NCBI GenBank assembly: GCA_002433675.1
Contig: DJIP01000228.1
Coordinates: forward strand, 12,918-19,978
Length of the DNA stretch: 7,061 bases
From: Halomonas halophila
Lineage (GTDB): Bacteria > Pseudomonadota > Gammaproteobacteria > Pseudomonadales > Halomonadaceae
Reading direction: 5' to 3'
The translations under genes were made by a program, and so were the position numbers. A model generated the notes under the pieces. It saw only the letters and a list, made by a program, of their open reading frames with translations, did no database searches and was not told the DNA's origin. This document shows positions 1 through 5,874 of this stretch, piece after piece (positions within the stretch are counted from its first letter, which is position 1; each line of letters starts with the position of its first letter).

Positions 1-441
1 CTGGCGCTCCAGGTGGGTCCAGCCTCGCACCAGGCGCGTGGACATGTACTCGAGCTGGGCCAGCTCTACCTGCAGCTTGCCCTCGTGAGTACGCGCCCGC
101 TGGGCGAAGATATCCAGGATCAGGCCCGTACGATCGAGCACACGACACTTCAGCGTCTGCTCGACGTTGCGTTCCTGGGAAGGACTGAGCGCATGGTTGA
201 AGATCACCAGCTCGGCCTTGTGTACCGCCAGGGCCTCGCCGATTTCCTCGAGCTTGCCCGACCCCACGAAACTTCTGGGGTCGGGTCGTTGCCGCGAGCC
301 GGTCACGAGGGTTGCGGGTTCGGCACCCGCCGACCTCACCAGCTCGTGGAACTCACCGGGATCTTCGCGCTCCTTCTCGTCCTGAAAGTCGATATGGACG
401 AGTACCGCCGTTTCACCGGCGTCGGGACGTTCAAAAAACAA
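1..441 (-). CDS. hflX: HflX, ribosome-associated GTPase (N-terminal part, C-terminus beyond left edge)
   Basis: HflX is a cytoplasmic GTPase that binds the 50S subunit and splits stalled or heat-damaged 70S ribosomes. The 147 codons visible here cover the HflX N-terminal domain: opening MFFERPDAGETAVLVH, then VTGSR (46-50), FVGSGK (58-63), the NHALSPSQERN stretch (82-92), DRTGLILDIFAQRARTHEGK (103-122) and LVRGWTHLERQ (137-147). All are family-typical and collinear with E. coli HflX. The GTP-binding domain would lie to the left of the window. The start is TTG at 441-439: an in-frame TGA sits directly upstream at 444-442, and TTG gives the conserved N-terminus. A TGAGG ribosome binding site lies 6 nt upstream. 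The gene begins 18 nt after hfq stops, so it is surely co-transcribed with it. The family assignment is firm; the start is very likely. Confidence 0.95.
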   Translation of the reverse strand, partial: MFFERPDAGETAVLVHIDFQDEKEREDPGEFHELVRSAGAEPATLVTGSRQRPDPRSFVGSGKLEEIGEALAVHKAELVIFNHALSPSQERNVEQTLKCRVLDRTGLILDIFAQRARTHEGKLQVELAQLEYMSTRLVRGWTHLERQ

Positions 442-446
442 TCAAT

Positions 447-453
447 ACCTCAC
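447..453 (-). promoter_or_regulatory. Ribosome binding site of hflX
   Basis: The minus strand reads GTGAGGT here. The TGAGG core ends 6 nt before the TTG at 441-439, which supports that non-ATG start. It lies in the 18-nt gap after the hfq stop codon. Confidence 0.7.
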
Positions 454-459
454 GAAATA

Positions 460-705
460 TCAGCTCTCCGGCTGCGCAGCGGGATCCTGGGCCGGCAGAC
501 GCACATTGCGTGACGGCACCACCGTGGAGATGGCGTGCTTGTAGACCATCTGGCTGACGGTGTTGCGCAGCAGGATGACAAATTGGTCAAAGGATTCGAT
601 CTGGCCCTGCAACTTGATGCCGTTGACCAGGAAAATCGATACCGGAATGCGCTCCTTGCGCAGAATGTTCAGGTACGGGTCTTGAAGGGACTGCCCTTTG
701 GACAT
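460..705 (-). CDS. hfq: Hfq, RNA chaperone
   Basis: Hfq is the Sm-like hexameric chaperone that pairs small RNAs with mRNAs. The 81-residue protein shows the whole canonical core: [17 protein letters not shown] (6-22), the Sm1 stretch with [19 protein letters not shown] (28-46), and the Sm2 signature YKHAIS (55-60). Q8, F42, Y55, K56 and H57, known from the family to line the proximal and distal RNA faces, are present. The lateral rim patch is R16-K17-E18-R19, where E. coli has two arginines at 16-17. The C-terminal tail after VVPSR is only about 15 residues, much shorter than in E. coli (102 aa in total), and ends in acidic PES. The ATG at 705 is preceded by a GGGAG site 6 nt away. Hfq follows miaA after a 132-nt gap and precedes hflX by 18 nt. 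Confidence 0.98.
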   Translation of the reverse strand: MSKGQSLQDPYLNILRKERIPVSIFLVNGIKLQGQIESFDQFVILLRNTVSQMVYKHAISTVVPSRNVRLPAQDPAAQPES

Positions 706-710
706 GTTGC

Positions 711-717
711 TCTCCCT
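711..717 (-). promoter_or_regulatory. Ribosome binding site of hfq
   Basis: The minus strand reads AGGGAGA. GGGAG ends 6 nt before the hfq ATG, which is good spacing and supports that start. Confidence 0.7.
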
Positions 718-738
718 GAAGTGTCTTAGGGTTTTAGG

Positions 739-767
739 TTATGGTGCCGCCCGCCGACATCTTCAAG
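739..767 (-). promoter_or_regulatory. Candidate heat-shock (sigma-32-like) promoter of hfq, overlapping a weak sigma-70-like one
   Basis: On the minus strand CTTGAAG (767-761) is followed after 14 nt by CACCATAA (746-739). This resembles the sigma-32 consensus CTTGAAA - N14 - CCCCATnT, matching 6 of 7 bases in the -35 and 5 of 7 specified bases in the -10. The same bases can be read as a sigma-70-type pair, TTGAAG (766-761) - N17 - CATAAC (743-738), with 4/6 matches in each box. A start near 733-731 would leave a leader of about 27 nt before the hfq ATG. In E. coli, sigma-32 promoters are known in the mutL-miaA-hfq region, which makes the reading plausible. This is a motif match only. Confidence 0.5.
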
Positions 768-777
768 GCGGCGGGCG
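748..777 (-). repeat. Perfect 9-bp inverted repeat between miaA and hfq
   Basis: CGCCCGCCG (748-756) is perfectly complementary to CGGCGGGCG (769-777), with a 12-nt loop (757-768). No T-run follows on either strand, so it is not a standard intrinsic terminator. The -35-like element (761-767) lies inside the loop and one arm lies in the promoter spacer. In a read-through transcript from miaA it would form a very GC-rich hairpin. It could act as an attenuator, as a 3'-end stabiliser of the miaA message or as a protein binding site; the sequence does not decide among these. Confidence 0.6.
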
Positions 778-837
778 ACAGGTATTCGGTTGTTCGGCGG
801 GACCCTGCAAGTGGTCGCACGAACTCGTTATCTTACG

Positions 838-1815
838 CTAAGTCCCCGCTTTGCGCACGAGTTTCACGAGGCGCTCGGCGGGGTCGGCCGTCAACGGGTC
901 CACCCAGGTCAGCGCAGGCCAGCTACGCATCCAGGTCAGCTGCCGTTTGGCCAGCTGACGCGTCGCCACCACGCCACGATGAATGAACGTCTCACGATCG
1001 AACTCGCCATCCAGGTACTGCCATGCCTGACGATAGCCCACGCTCTTCATCGATGGCAGCGACAGCGTCAAATCGCCACGCGCCTTGAGCGCCGCCACTT
1101 CATCGAGAAATCCACTGTTCAGCATGGCGGTGAAGCGCCTGGCGATTCTCTCGTGCAGCACCGAGCGCTCAGCGGGAGCGAGCCCTATGGACAGCAGACG
1201 AAAGGGAAAGGTTTCACGGCGCTGTTCATTCCACAGCTCGCTCATCGGGCGCCCGGACAACTCGAACACTTCCAGCGCCCGCATCAGACGCTGAGGATCA
1301 TTGGGGTGAATGCGCGCGGCCGACTCGGGGTCGACCTCGGCCAGGCGCCGATGCAGCGCCTCGAGACCGTCCTGCTCGGCCTGGCGGGACAGGCGTTCAC
1401 GCACGGCGCTGTCCGCCGAGGGCAGATTGGCCACTCCCTCGACCAGGCGCTTGTAGTACATCATGGTGCCACCGACCAGCAGCGGCAGCCGACCACTGGC
1501 GGCGATATCGTGCATCTCGGCCAGGGCATCATCGCGAAACTCCGCCGCCGAGTAGGCCTGGGCGGGATCACGGATATCGATCAGCCGATGGGGCGCCCGG
1601 GCGAGCTCCTCGGCCGAGGGCTTGGCCGAGCCGATGTCCATGCCGCGATAGATCATCGCCGAGTCGACGCTGATGATCTCGCCACCCAGGCGCTCGCGAA
1701 TCTCGATGGCAAGATCGGTCTTGCCCGCCGCCGTGGGGCCCATCAGCAGCAGCGCCAGCGGTCGGTCGTCCTGCGCAGGCGGCGTGGCCGCGGCCGAAGC
1801 GTCTGTCGGCGCCAT
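838..1815 (-). CDS. miaA: MiaA, tRNA dimethylallyltransferase
   Basis: MiaA transfers the dimethylallyl group from DMAPP to N6 of A37 in tRNAs reading UNN codons, the first step to ms2i6A37. The 325-residue product has the P-loop GPTAAGKT (26-33), the [17 protein letters not shown] motif (50-66, with the family's catalytic Asp as D51), [11 protein letters not shown] (114-124), an insertion domain around 130-205, and the terminal [13 protein letters not shown] tRNA-binding motif (286-298). The mutL stop lies within ATGATG (1818-1813), giving two adjacent starts. I chose the second ATG (1815-1813) because GAGGG at 1825-1821 is 5 nt from it but only 2 nt from the first (1818). A GTG at 1890 would add 25 residues lying wholly inside the mutL end and is unlikely. 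The stop is TAG at 840-838. Length fits the family (about 310-325). Confidence 0.96.
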   Translation of the reverse strand: MAPTDASAAATPPAQDDRPLALLLMGPTAAGKTDLAIEIRERLGGEIISVDSAMIYRGMDIGSAKPSAEELARAPHRLIDIRDPAQAYSAAEFRDDALAEMHDIAASGRLPLLVGGTMMYYKRLVEGVANLPSADSAVRERLSRQAEQDGLEALHRRLAEVDPESAARIHPNDPQRLMRALEVFELSGRPMSELWNEQRRETFPFRLLSIGLAPAERSVLHERIARRFTAMLNSGFLDEVAALKARGDLTLSLPSMKSVGYRQAWQYLDGEFDRETFIHRGVVATRQLAKRQLTWMRSWPALTWVDPLTADPAERLVKLVRKAGT

Positions 1816-3914
1816 CATTGCCCTCGCAGAAACAGCCGGTCCAGATCCTTGAGGCTCATCTGGGTCCAGGTGGGGCGGCCATGGTTGCACTGGCCGCTGC
1901 GCTCGGTGCGCTCCATGTCACGCAGCAGCGCGTTCATCTCGGCGATGGTCAACTGGCGATTGGCACGCACGCTGCCGTGGCAGGCCATGGTCGACAGCAG
2001 CTCGTTGATATGGGCCTCGATGCGATCGGAGCGGCCGTAGCGCTCCAGGTCCGAGAGCATCTCGCGCACCAGCGGTTCCACGTCGGCGTCGGCCAGCAGC
2101 GCCGGCACCTGGCGCACCAGCAGGGTCTCCGGGCCGGCGGCGTCGAGTTCGACACCAAGCCGGGTGAAGGCCTCGCGTTCGCGCTCAGCGGTCTCGACCT
2201 CGGCGGCGCTGACCGCCAGCGACACCGGCACCAGCAGCGGCTGGGCGTCCAGCGCGCCACCGTGGACCTGGGTCTTCATGCGTTCGTAGACGATGCGCTC
2301 GTGGGCCGCGTGCATATCCACCAGCACCAGACCCTGGGCGCTCTGGGACAGAATGTAGATTCCGTGCAACTGGGCGATGGCGTAGCCCAGCGGCGGCGCC
2401 TGGGTGGCGTCGTCTTCCGGCATCACCTCGGGCGTCGACGAGGTGAGCGATGCGCCACCGGCGCCAACAGGGGGCTCGCTACCCACACCACCGGCGCCGG
2501 GCCAGGTTCTCGGCGTGGGGCTATGGCGCTCGGCCTGGGCCGTGCCGGCGGCCAGACCACCAGCACCTGGCCCGCCCGGCTGCGGCGTCAGCAGGCTGTC
2601 TTCGTGGTCTGGGTGCAGCTTGCGGTAGCCGTCCATGAAGGCACGCACGCGGTCCGGGGTGACGCCGGTCTCGCCCTCGTCGCGGCGCGGGTGGAGCGCC
2701 ATGGGCTGCTGCTGCCAGGAGGGCTGTTGCTGCTGGCCCTGATATCCGCCCTGCTGCTGACGCCCGCCTTGGGGGGGCGGCTCGCGGATCTCGCCGGTCT
2801 CGGGGTCGACATCGAGGCCATCGGTATCGGCGCTCGCTTGCTGGCCTTCCTGGTGCCCTGCGCGGGCCTCGCCCAACGCCCGGTGCAGGCTCGAGAACAG
2901 AAAGTCGTGGACCATGCGCCCGTCGCGAAAGCGCACTTCGTGCTTGGTCGGATGGACATTGACGTCCACCACCGTGGGGTCCACGTCCAGATAGAGCACG
3001 AACACCGGATGGCGACCATTGAACAGCACATCGCGGTAGGCCTGGCGAATGGCATGGGCCACCAGCCGATCGCGCACCACCCGGCCATTGACGAAGAAGT
3101 ACTGCTGGTCGGCCTGGGCGCGGGAGTGGGTCGGCAGCCCCACCCAGCCCCACAGGCGCAGACTGCCGGTGGCGATGTCCAGGGTCAGGGCATTGTCCAG
3201 AAAGTTCTTGCCCAACAACGAGGCGAGACGCCGCTCCACCGCGTGGTCATCCCGCGCCACCGGCAACTGATGGATGGTCTTCTGGTTGTGGCGAAGGGTC
3301 CAGCCGATATCGAAGCGCGACAGCGCCTGGCGCCGAAAGGCCTCCTCGACATGGTTGAACTCGGTCTTCTCGGTACGCAGGAACTTGCGCCGGGCCGGGG
3401 TATTGAAGAACAGATCACGCACCGCCACCGAGGTGCCACGAGGATGGGGCGCCGGCGTGACGCGGGGCTCCATGCGCCGCCCTTCGGCGACTACCCGCCA
3501 ACCGCCCTGAGGGTCCTGCTCGACGTTGGAGGTCAATTCCAGTCGCGACACCGAGCTGATCGAGGCCAGCGCCTCGCCGCGAAAGCCGAGACTGGCGACG
3601 CCCTCGAGTTCCTCCAGTGACAGGATCTTGCTGGTGGCGTGACGTGACAGCGCCAGCGGCAGGTCCTCCTCGCCGATGCCGGAGCCGTCGTCACGGATCC
3701 GGATCAGCCGCGCACCGCCGGACTCGATGTCCACCTCGATGCGGGTGCTGCCGGCGTCGATGGCGTTCTCGATCAGTTCCTTGACCACCGATGCCGGGCG
3801 CTCAACCACCTCGCCGGCGGCGATCTGGTTGGCCAGCCGGGGGTCGAGAATCTTGATCGAGCGGCGCTGCGACATCTGGGCGCGTGGCTCGCTCTCACAC
3901 GGGATATCACTCAT
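1815..3914 (-). CDS. mutL: MutL, DNA mismatch repair ATPase with endonuclease motif
   Basis: MutL couples MutS mismatch recognition to strand incision. The 699-residue protein has a GHKL ATPase N-terminus (about 18-345): [12 protein letters not shown] (29-40), [11 protein letters not shown] (45-55; E46 and N50 correspond to E. coli E29 and N33), IRDDGSGI (73-80), SRHATSKI (90-97), [12 protein letters not shown] (110-121) and NTPARRKFL (171-179). A roughly 150-residue linker rich in Gly, Gln and Pro follows (352-506). The C-terminal dimerisation domain (507-699) carries the nuclease motif D533-M-H-A-x2-E539-x4-E544, a beta-clamp-type QPLLVP (558-563), ACHGSVR (644-650) and CNHGRP (676-681). 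These motifs mark a nicking MutL, unlike that of E. coli. The ATG at 3914 overlaps the amiB stop as ATGA, with GAGG 11 nt upstream; Met14 (3875) is an alternative start with a poorer ribosome site. The protein is longer than E. coli MutL (615 aa) because of the linker. Confidence 0.97.
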   Translation of the reverse strand: MSDIPCESEPRAQMSQRRSIKILDPRLANQIAAGEVVERPASVVKELIENAIDAGSTRIEVDIESGGARLIRIRDDGSGIGEEDLPLALSRHATSKILSLEELEGVASLGFRGEALASISSVSRLELTSNVEQDPQGGWRVVAEGRRMEPRVTPAPHPRGTSVAVRDLFFNTPARRKFLRTEKTEFNHVEEAFRRQALSRFDIGWTLRHNQKTIHQLPVARDDHAVERRLASLLGKNFLDNALTLDIATGSLRLWGWVGLPTHSRAQADQQYFFVNGRVVRDRLVAHAIRQAYRDVLFNGRHPVFVLYLDVDPTVVDVNVHPTKHEVRFRDGRMVHDFLFSSLHRALGEARAGHQEGQQASADTDGLDVDPETGEIREPPPQGGRQQQGGYQGQQQQPSWQQQPMALHPRRDEGETGVTPDRVRAFMDGYRKLHPDHEDSLLTPQPGGPGAGGLAAGTAQAERHSPTPRTWPGAGGVGSEPPVGAGGASLTSSTPEVMPEDDATQAPPLGYAIAQLHGIYILSQSAQGLVLVDMHAAHERIVYERMKTQVHGGALDAQPLLVPVSLAVSAAEVETAEREREAFTRLGVELDAAGPETLLVRQVPALLADADVEPLVREMLSDLERYGRSDRIEAHINELLSTMACHGSVRANRQLTIAEMNALLRDMERTERSGQCNHGRPTWTQMSLKDLDRLFLRGQ
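2698..2775 (-). repeat. Glutamine/CAG-rich low-complexity stretch in the mutL linker
   Basis: The minus strand here encodes roughly residues 380-405 of MutL, with Gln runs QQQ (386-388), QQQQ (394-397) and QQQ (401-403) built mainly from CAG with some CAA. The 5' side on the coding strand begins near a C7 homopolymer (see findings). It lies between the ATPase and C-terminal domains, where family members are disordered and variable in length. Confidence 0.7.
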
Positions 3915-5371
3915 GAACTGGGAATCCTCAACACCTGGCCGACGCGAATGACGTCCCCGGACAGCTCGTTGACCTGCTTGAGCGCGCTGAGCGCCACGCC
4001 GTGACGCGAGGCGATGGCGGACAGGGTGTCGCCTGGCTGGATGCGATACTCGTTGGTGGCGGTGGACCGCCCCTGATCGCGCTGCCAGGCCAGCAGGCTC
4101 GCCGGCGGCGGGTTGCGCTCGAAGTGCGAGCGGAGGCCGCCAAACACGGCGCTCATCATCCGCTGCTGGTAGGCACCGTCCTTGAGTCGTCGCTCTTCCT
4201 CCGGGTTGGAGATAAAGCCCGTCTCCACCAGCAGGGAAGGAATATCCGGGGACTTCAGCACCACGAAGCCGGCCTGCTCGACCCTGGGCTTATGCAGGTC
4301 ATTGATGCGCCCGATGCGGCTGAGCACCTCGTCGCCGATGGTCAGGGAGTCATTGAGGGTCGCGGTCATGGTCAGGTCCAGCAGCACGCCTCTGAGCACC
4401 TGGTCCTTGTCATCCAGCGACAGATTGCCGTCGACCCCGCCGATCAGATCCGAGCGGTTCTCGCTGGCCGCCAGCCACTTGGCGGTTTCCGAGGTGGCTC
4501 CGCTCTGGGACAGCGCGAACACCGAGCTGCCGTGGGGCCGCGGGCTATTGAAGGCGTCGGCGTGAATGGAGACGAAGAAGTCGGCCTTCTGCTCGCGGGC
4601 GATCAGGGTGCGCTGCCGCAGTCCGACGTAGTAGTCGCCATCACGGATCAGCACCGCCTTGAAGCCGGGGGTATCGTTGATCATGCGCGCCAGGCGATCG
4701 GCCATCTGCAGCACCACGTCCTTCTCGCGGGTGCCGCTCGGGCCCAGTGCGCCCGGATCTTCGCCACCGTGCCCGGCGTCCACGGCGATGATGATGTCGC
4801 GCTTGGGATGGGGCTGGGCGGTGTCGACCACCGGTGCAGCCTCCACCGGGTCACGGCCCTCTGCCACCGCCACGGTCTTAGCCCGCTCGGCGGCGATCTC
4901 CTGCTCGCGGATCATCGACTCGATGGGATCGATGGGGTCTTCCACGGCGCTCTCGCCGGGGTACTCCAGATCCACCACCAGACGATCGCCGTACTGGTTG
5001 TTGGGTGCCAACGAGAAGTGACGCGGCTCGATGGCGCGGCTGAGCTCGAGCACCACGCGCAGATCGCCGCCATCGCGCACGCCGGTTCGCACCGAGCTTA
5101 TGGCGCTGTTGGACAGGTCCATGCTGGCAGGATCGGCGGCCAGGCTGGTGCCACTGAGATCGATGACCAGCCGGCGCGGGTTGTCGAGCTCGAACACGTT
5201 GGCGGTGGCCGGCGCCGACAGGTCGAACACCAGCCGCGAGTGATCCGGCGCGGCCCACAGGCGCATGTTGTCCACGCTGGCGGCCTGGGCAAGGCTCGAA
5301 AGCGCAAGGCCCAGTGTGGCCACCAGGGTCAATAGGCCAGCACCCGCACGGGCCGAAAGGCGACGCCTCAT
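3911..5371 (-). CDS. amiB: AmiB-type N-acetylmuramoyl-L-alanine amidase (AMIN, Amidase_3, LysM)
   Basis: This is a periplasmic zinc amidase that cuts the MurNAc-L-Ala bond to release septal peptidoglycan during cell separation. The 486-residue product starts with a signal peptide (MRRR, hydrophobic 12-28, probable cleavage after AQA near residue 30). An AMIN domain follows (about 32-138), then a charged linker (141-190), Amidase_3 (191-418) and one LysM repeat (441-484, [18 protein letters not shown]). The expected zinc and catalytic residues are present: H201 in DAGHGG, E216 in TREKDV, H270 in SIHAD and E383 in VETGF. Residues about 290-345 form the insertion that, in AmiB/AmiC-like enzymes, holds the auto-inhibitory helix relieved by EnvC/NlpD-type activators. 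The ATG at 5371 overlaps the tsaE stop as ATGA, has a GGGGGG site 6 nt upstream, and places the signal peptide exactly. An upstream GTG at 5560 would prepend 63 residues with no family support. AmiB with LysM resembles the Pseudomonas form rather than E. coli AmiC. Confidence 0.95.
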   Translation of the reverse strand: MRRRLSARAGAGLLTLVATLGLALSSLAQAASVDNMRLWAAPDHSRLVFDLSAPATANVFELDNPRRLVIDLSGTSLAADPASMDLSNSAISSVRTGVRDGGDLRVVLELSRAIEPRHFSLAPNNQYGDRLVVDLEYPGESAVEDPIDPIESMIREQEIAAERAKTVAVAEGRDPVEAAPVVDTAQPHPKRDIIIAVDAGHGGEDPGALGPSGTREKDVVLQMADRLARMINDTPGFKAVLIRDGDYYVGLRQRTLIAREQKADFFVSIHADAFNSPRPHGSSVFALSQSGATSETAKWLAASENRSDLIGGVDGNLSLDDKDQVLRGVLLDLTMTATLNDSLTIGDEVLSRIGRINDLHKPRVEQAGFVVLKSPDIPSLLVETGFISNPEEERRLKDGAYQQRMMSAVFGGLRSHFERNPPPASLLAWQRDQGRSTATNEYRIQPGDTLSAIASRHGVALSALKQVNELSGDVIRVGQVLRIPSS

Positions 5372-5874
5372 GCCTTGCCCCCCGCCAGTCGGTGATCGCG
5401 GGAAACTTCGTCTTCCAGGCGCGCCAGCAGCGTATCGCCCAGGATCGTGGCGGCGCTGATGCGCGCCTCGCGCCCGCCCGTCTCGGCGTGGCTTAACGCC
5501 ACCTCGAGATCCGGCGGCGTCAGCCAGCCATCGCCGCGTTCGGCCCACTCCACCAGACACAGATGCCCCTCGGCGAGCAGATCGCGCCCACCGATGAACT
5601 CAAGCTCCTCGGGATCGCCCAGGCGGTAGAGATCGAAGTGGTGCAGCGTGACCGGCGTGCCGTCCAGCGAAAGCTCGTAGGGCTCCACCAGGGTATAGGT
5701 AGGACTCTTTACAGCACCTTGATGGCCGTAGGCGCGCAACACACCGCGAGCCAGGGTGGTCTTGCCGGCCCCCAGCTCTCCCGACAGGTGGACGCGTCCT
5801 CGTCCCTGCAAGGCCCGTCCCAGGCACTCCCCCAGTGCGACCTGGCGGTCTTCATCATCGAGTCGCAGCTGCAT
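5368..5874 (-). CDS. tsaE: TsaE, ATPase of the tRNA t6A37 threonylcarbamoylation complex
   Basis: TsaE works with TsaB and TsaD to place threonylcarbamoyl on A37 of ANN-decoding tRNAs; its ATP hydrolysis drives the catalytic cycle. The 168-residue product shows Walker A SGELGAGKTTLARG (31-44), VKSPTYTLVEPY (55-66), the Walker-B-like HHFDLYRL (78-85), DPEELEFIG (87-95) and VEWAERG (108-114), all hallmarks of the YjeE family. The start at ATG 5874 gives MQLRLDDED, in line with family N-termini, and follows GAGG (5881-5878) at a short 3-nt spacing. A longer reading from 5985 would add 37 residues inside nnr and is not supported. The start overlaps the end of nnr by 20 nt, and the stop overlaps the amiB start by 4 nt. 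It is slightly longer than E. coli TsaE (153 aa). Confidence 0.96.
   Translation of the reverse strand: MQLRLDDEDRQVALGECLGRALQGRGRVHLSGELGAGKTTLARGVLRAYGHQGAVKSPTYTLVEPYELSLDGTPVTLHHFDLYRLGDPEELEFIGGRDLLAEGHLCLVEWAERGDGWLTPPDLEVALSHAETGGREARISAATILGDTLLARLEDEVSRDHRLAGGKA

Larger units (their letters stand above)
706..837 (-). other. miaA-hfq intergenic region
   Basis: This is the only gap longer than 20 nt in the window. After the miaA TAG, the transcribed strand runs through a mixed-composition stretch, the perfect inverted repeat (777-748), the promoter candidate (767-739), an A-rich leader (about 741-719) and the hfq ribosome site. I see no open reading frame with family support and no T-run to end transcription. 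A second, weak promoter-like pair, TTGCAG (minus strand, near 809-804) and GAATAC 17 nt further, has few consensus matches. Confidence 0.6.

Noticed and set aside
748..777. The miaA-hfq inverted repeat as an intrinsic terminator
   Set aside because: No T-run follows on either strand, and hfq lies directly downstream in the same direction.
790..2040. A 416-codon open frame on the plus strand, opposite miaA and the mutL end
   Set aside because: Antisense shadow spanning two real genes; composition is typical of reverse-strand reading of GC-rich coding DNA.
1818..3620. A 600-codon open frame on the plus strand, opposite mutL
   Set aside because: It is the mirror of a GC-rich real gene: the translation is Ala/Gly/His/Arg/Gln-rich with no recognisable motif, while the minus strand encodes a complete MutL.
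3638..3660. Enteric-type 6-bp slippage repeat in mutL (the LALALA-encoding repeat before RHATSKI)
   Set aside because: The corresponding codons here read CTGCCG CTGGCG CTGTCA, so the tandem repeat is interrupted and should not slip readily.
4001..5335. A 444-codon open frame on the plus strand, opposite amiB
   Set aside because: Antisense shadow of AmiB; no motif, biased composition, and no ribosome site that I can see.
5372..5560. N-terminal extension of AmiB to a GTG at 5560
   Set aside because: The added 63 residues are low-quality, lie wholly inside tsaE, and would bury the clear signal peptide that begins at 5371.
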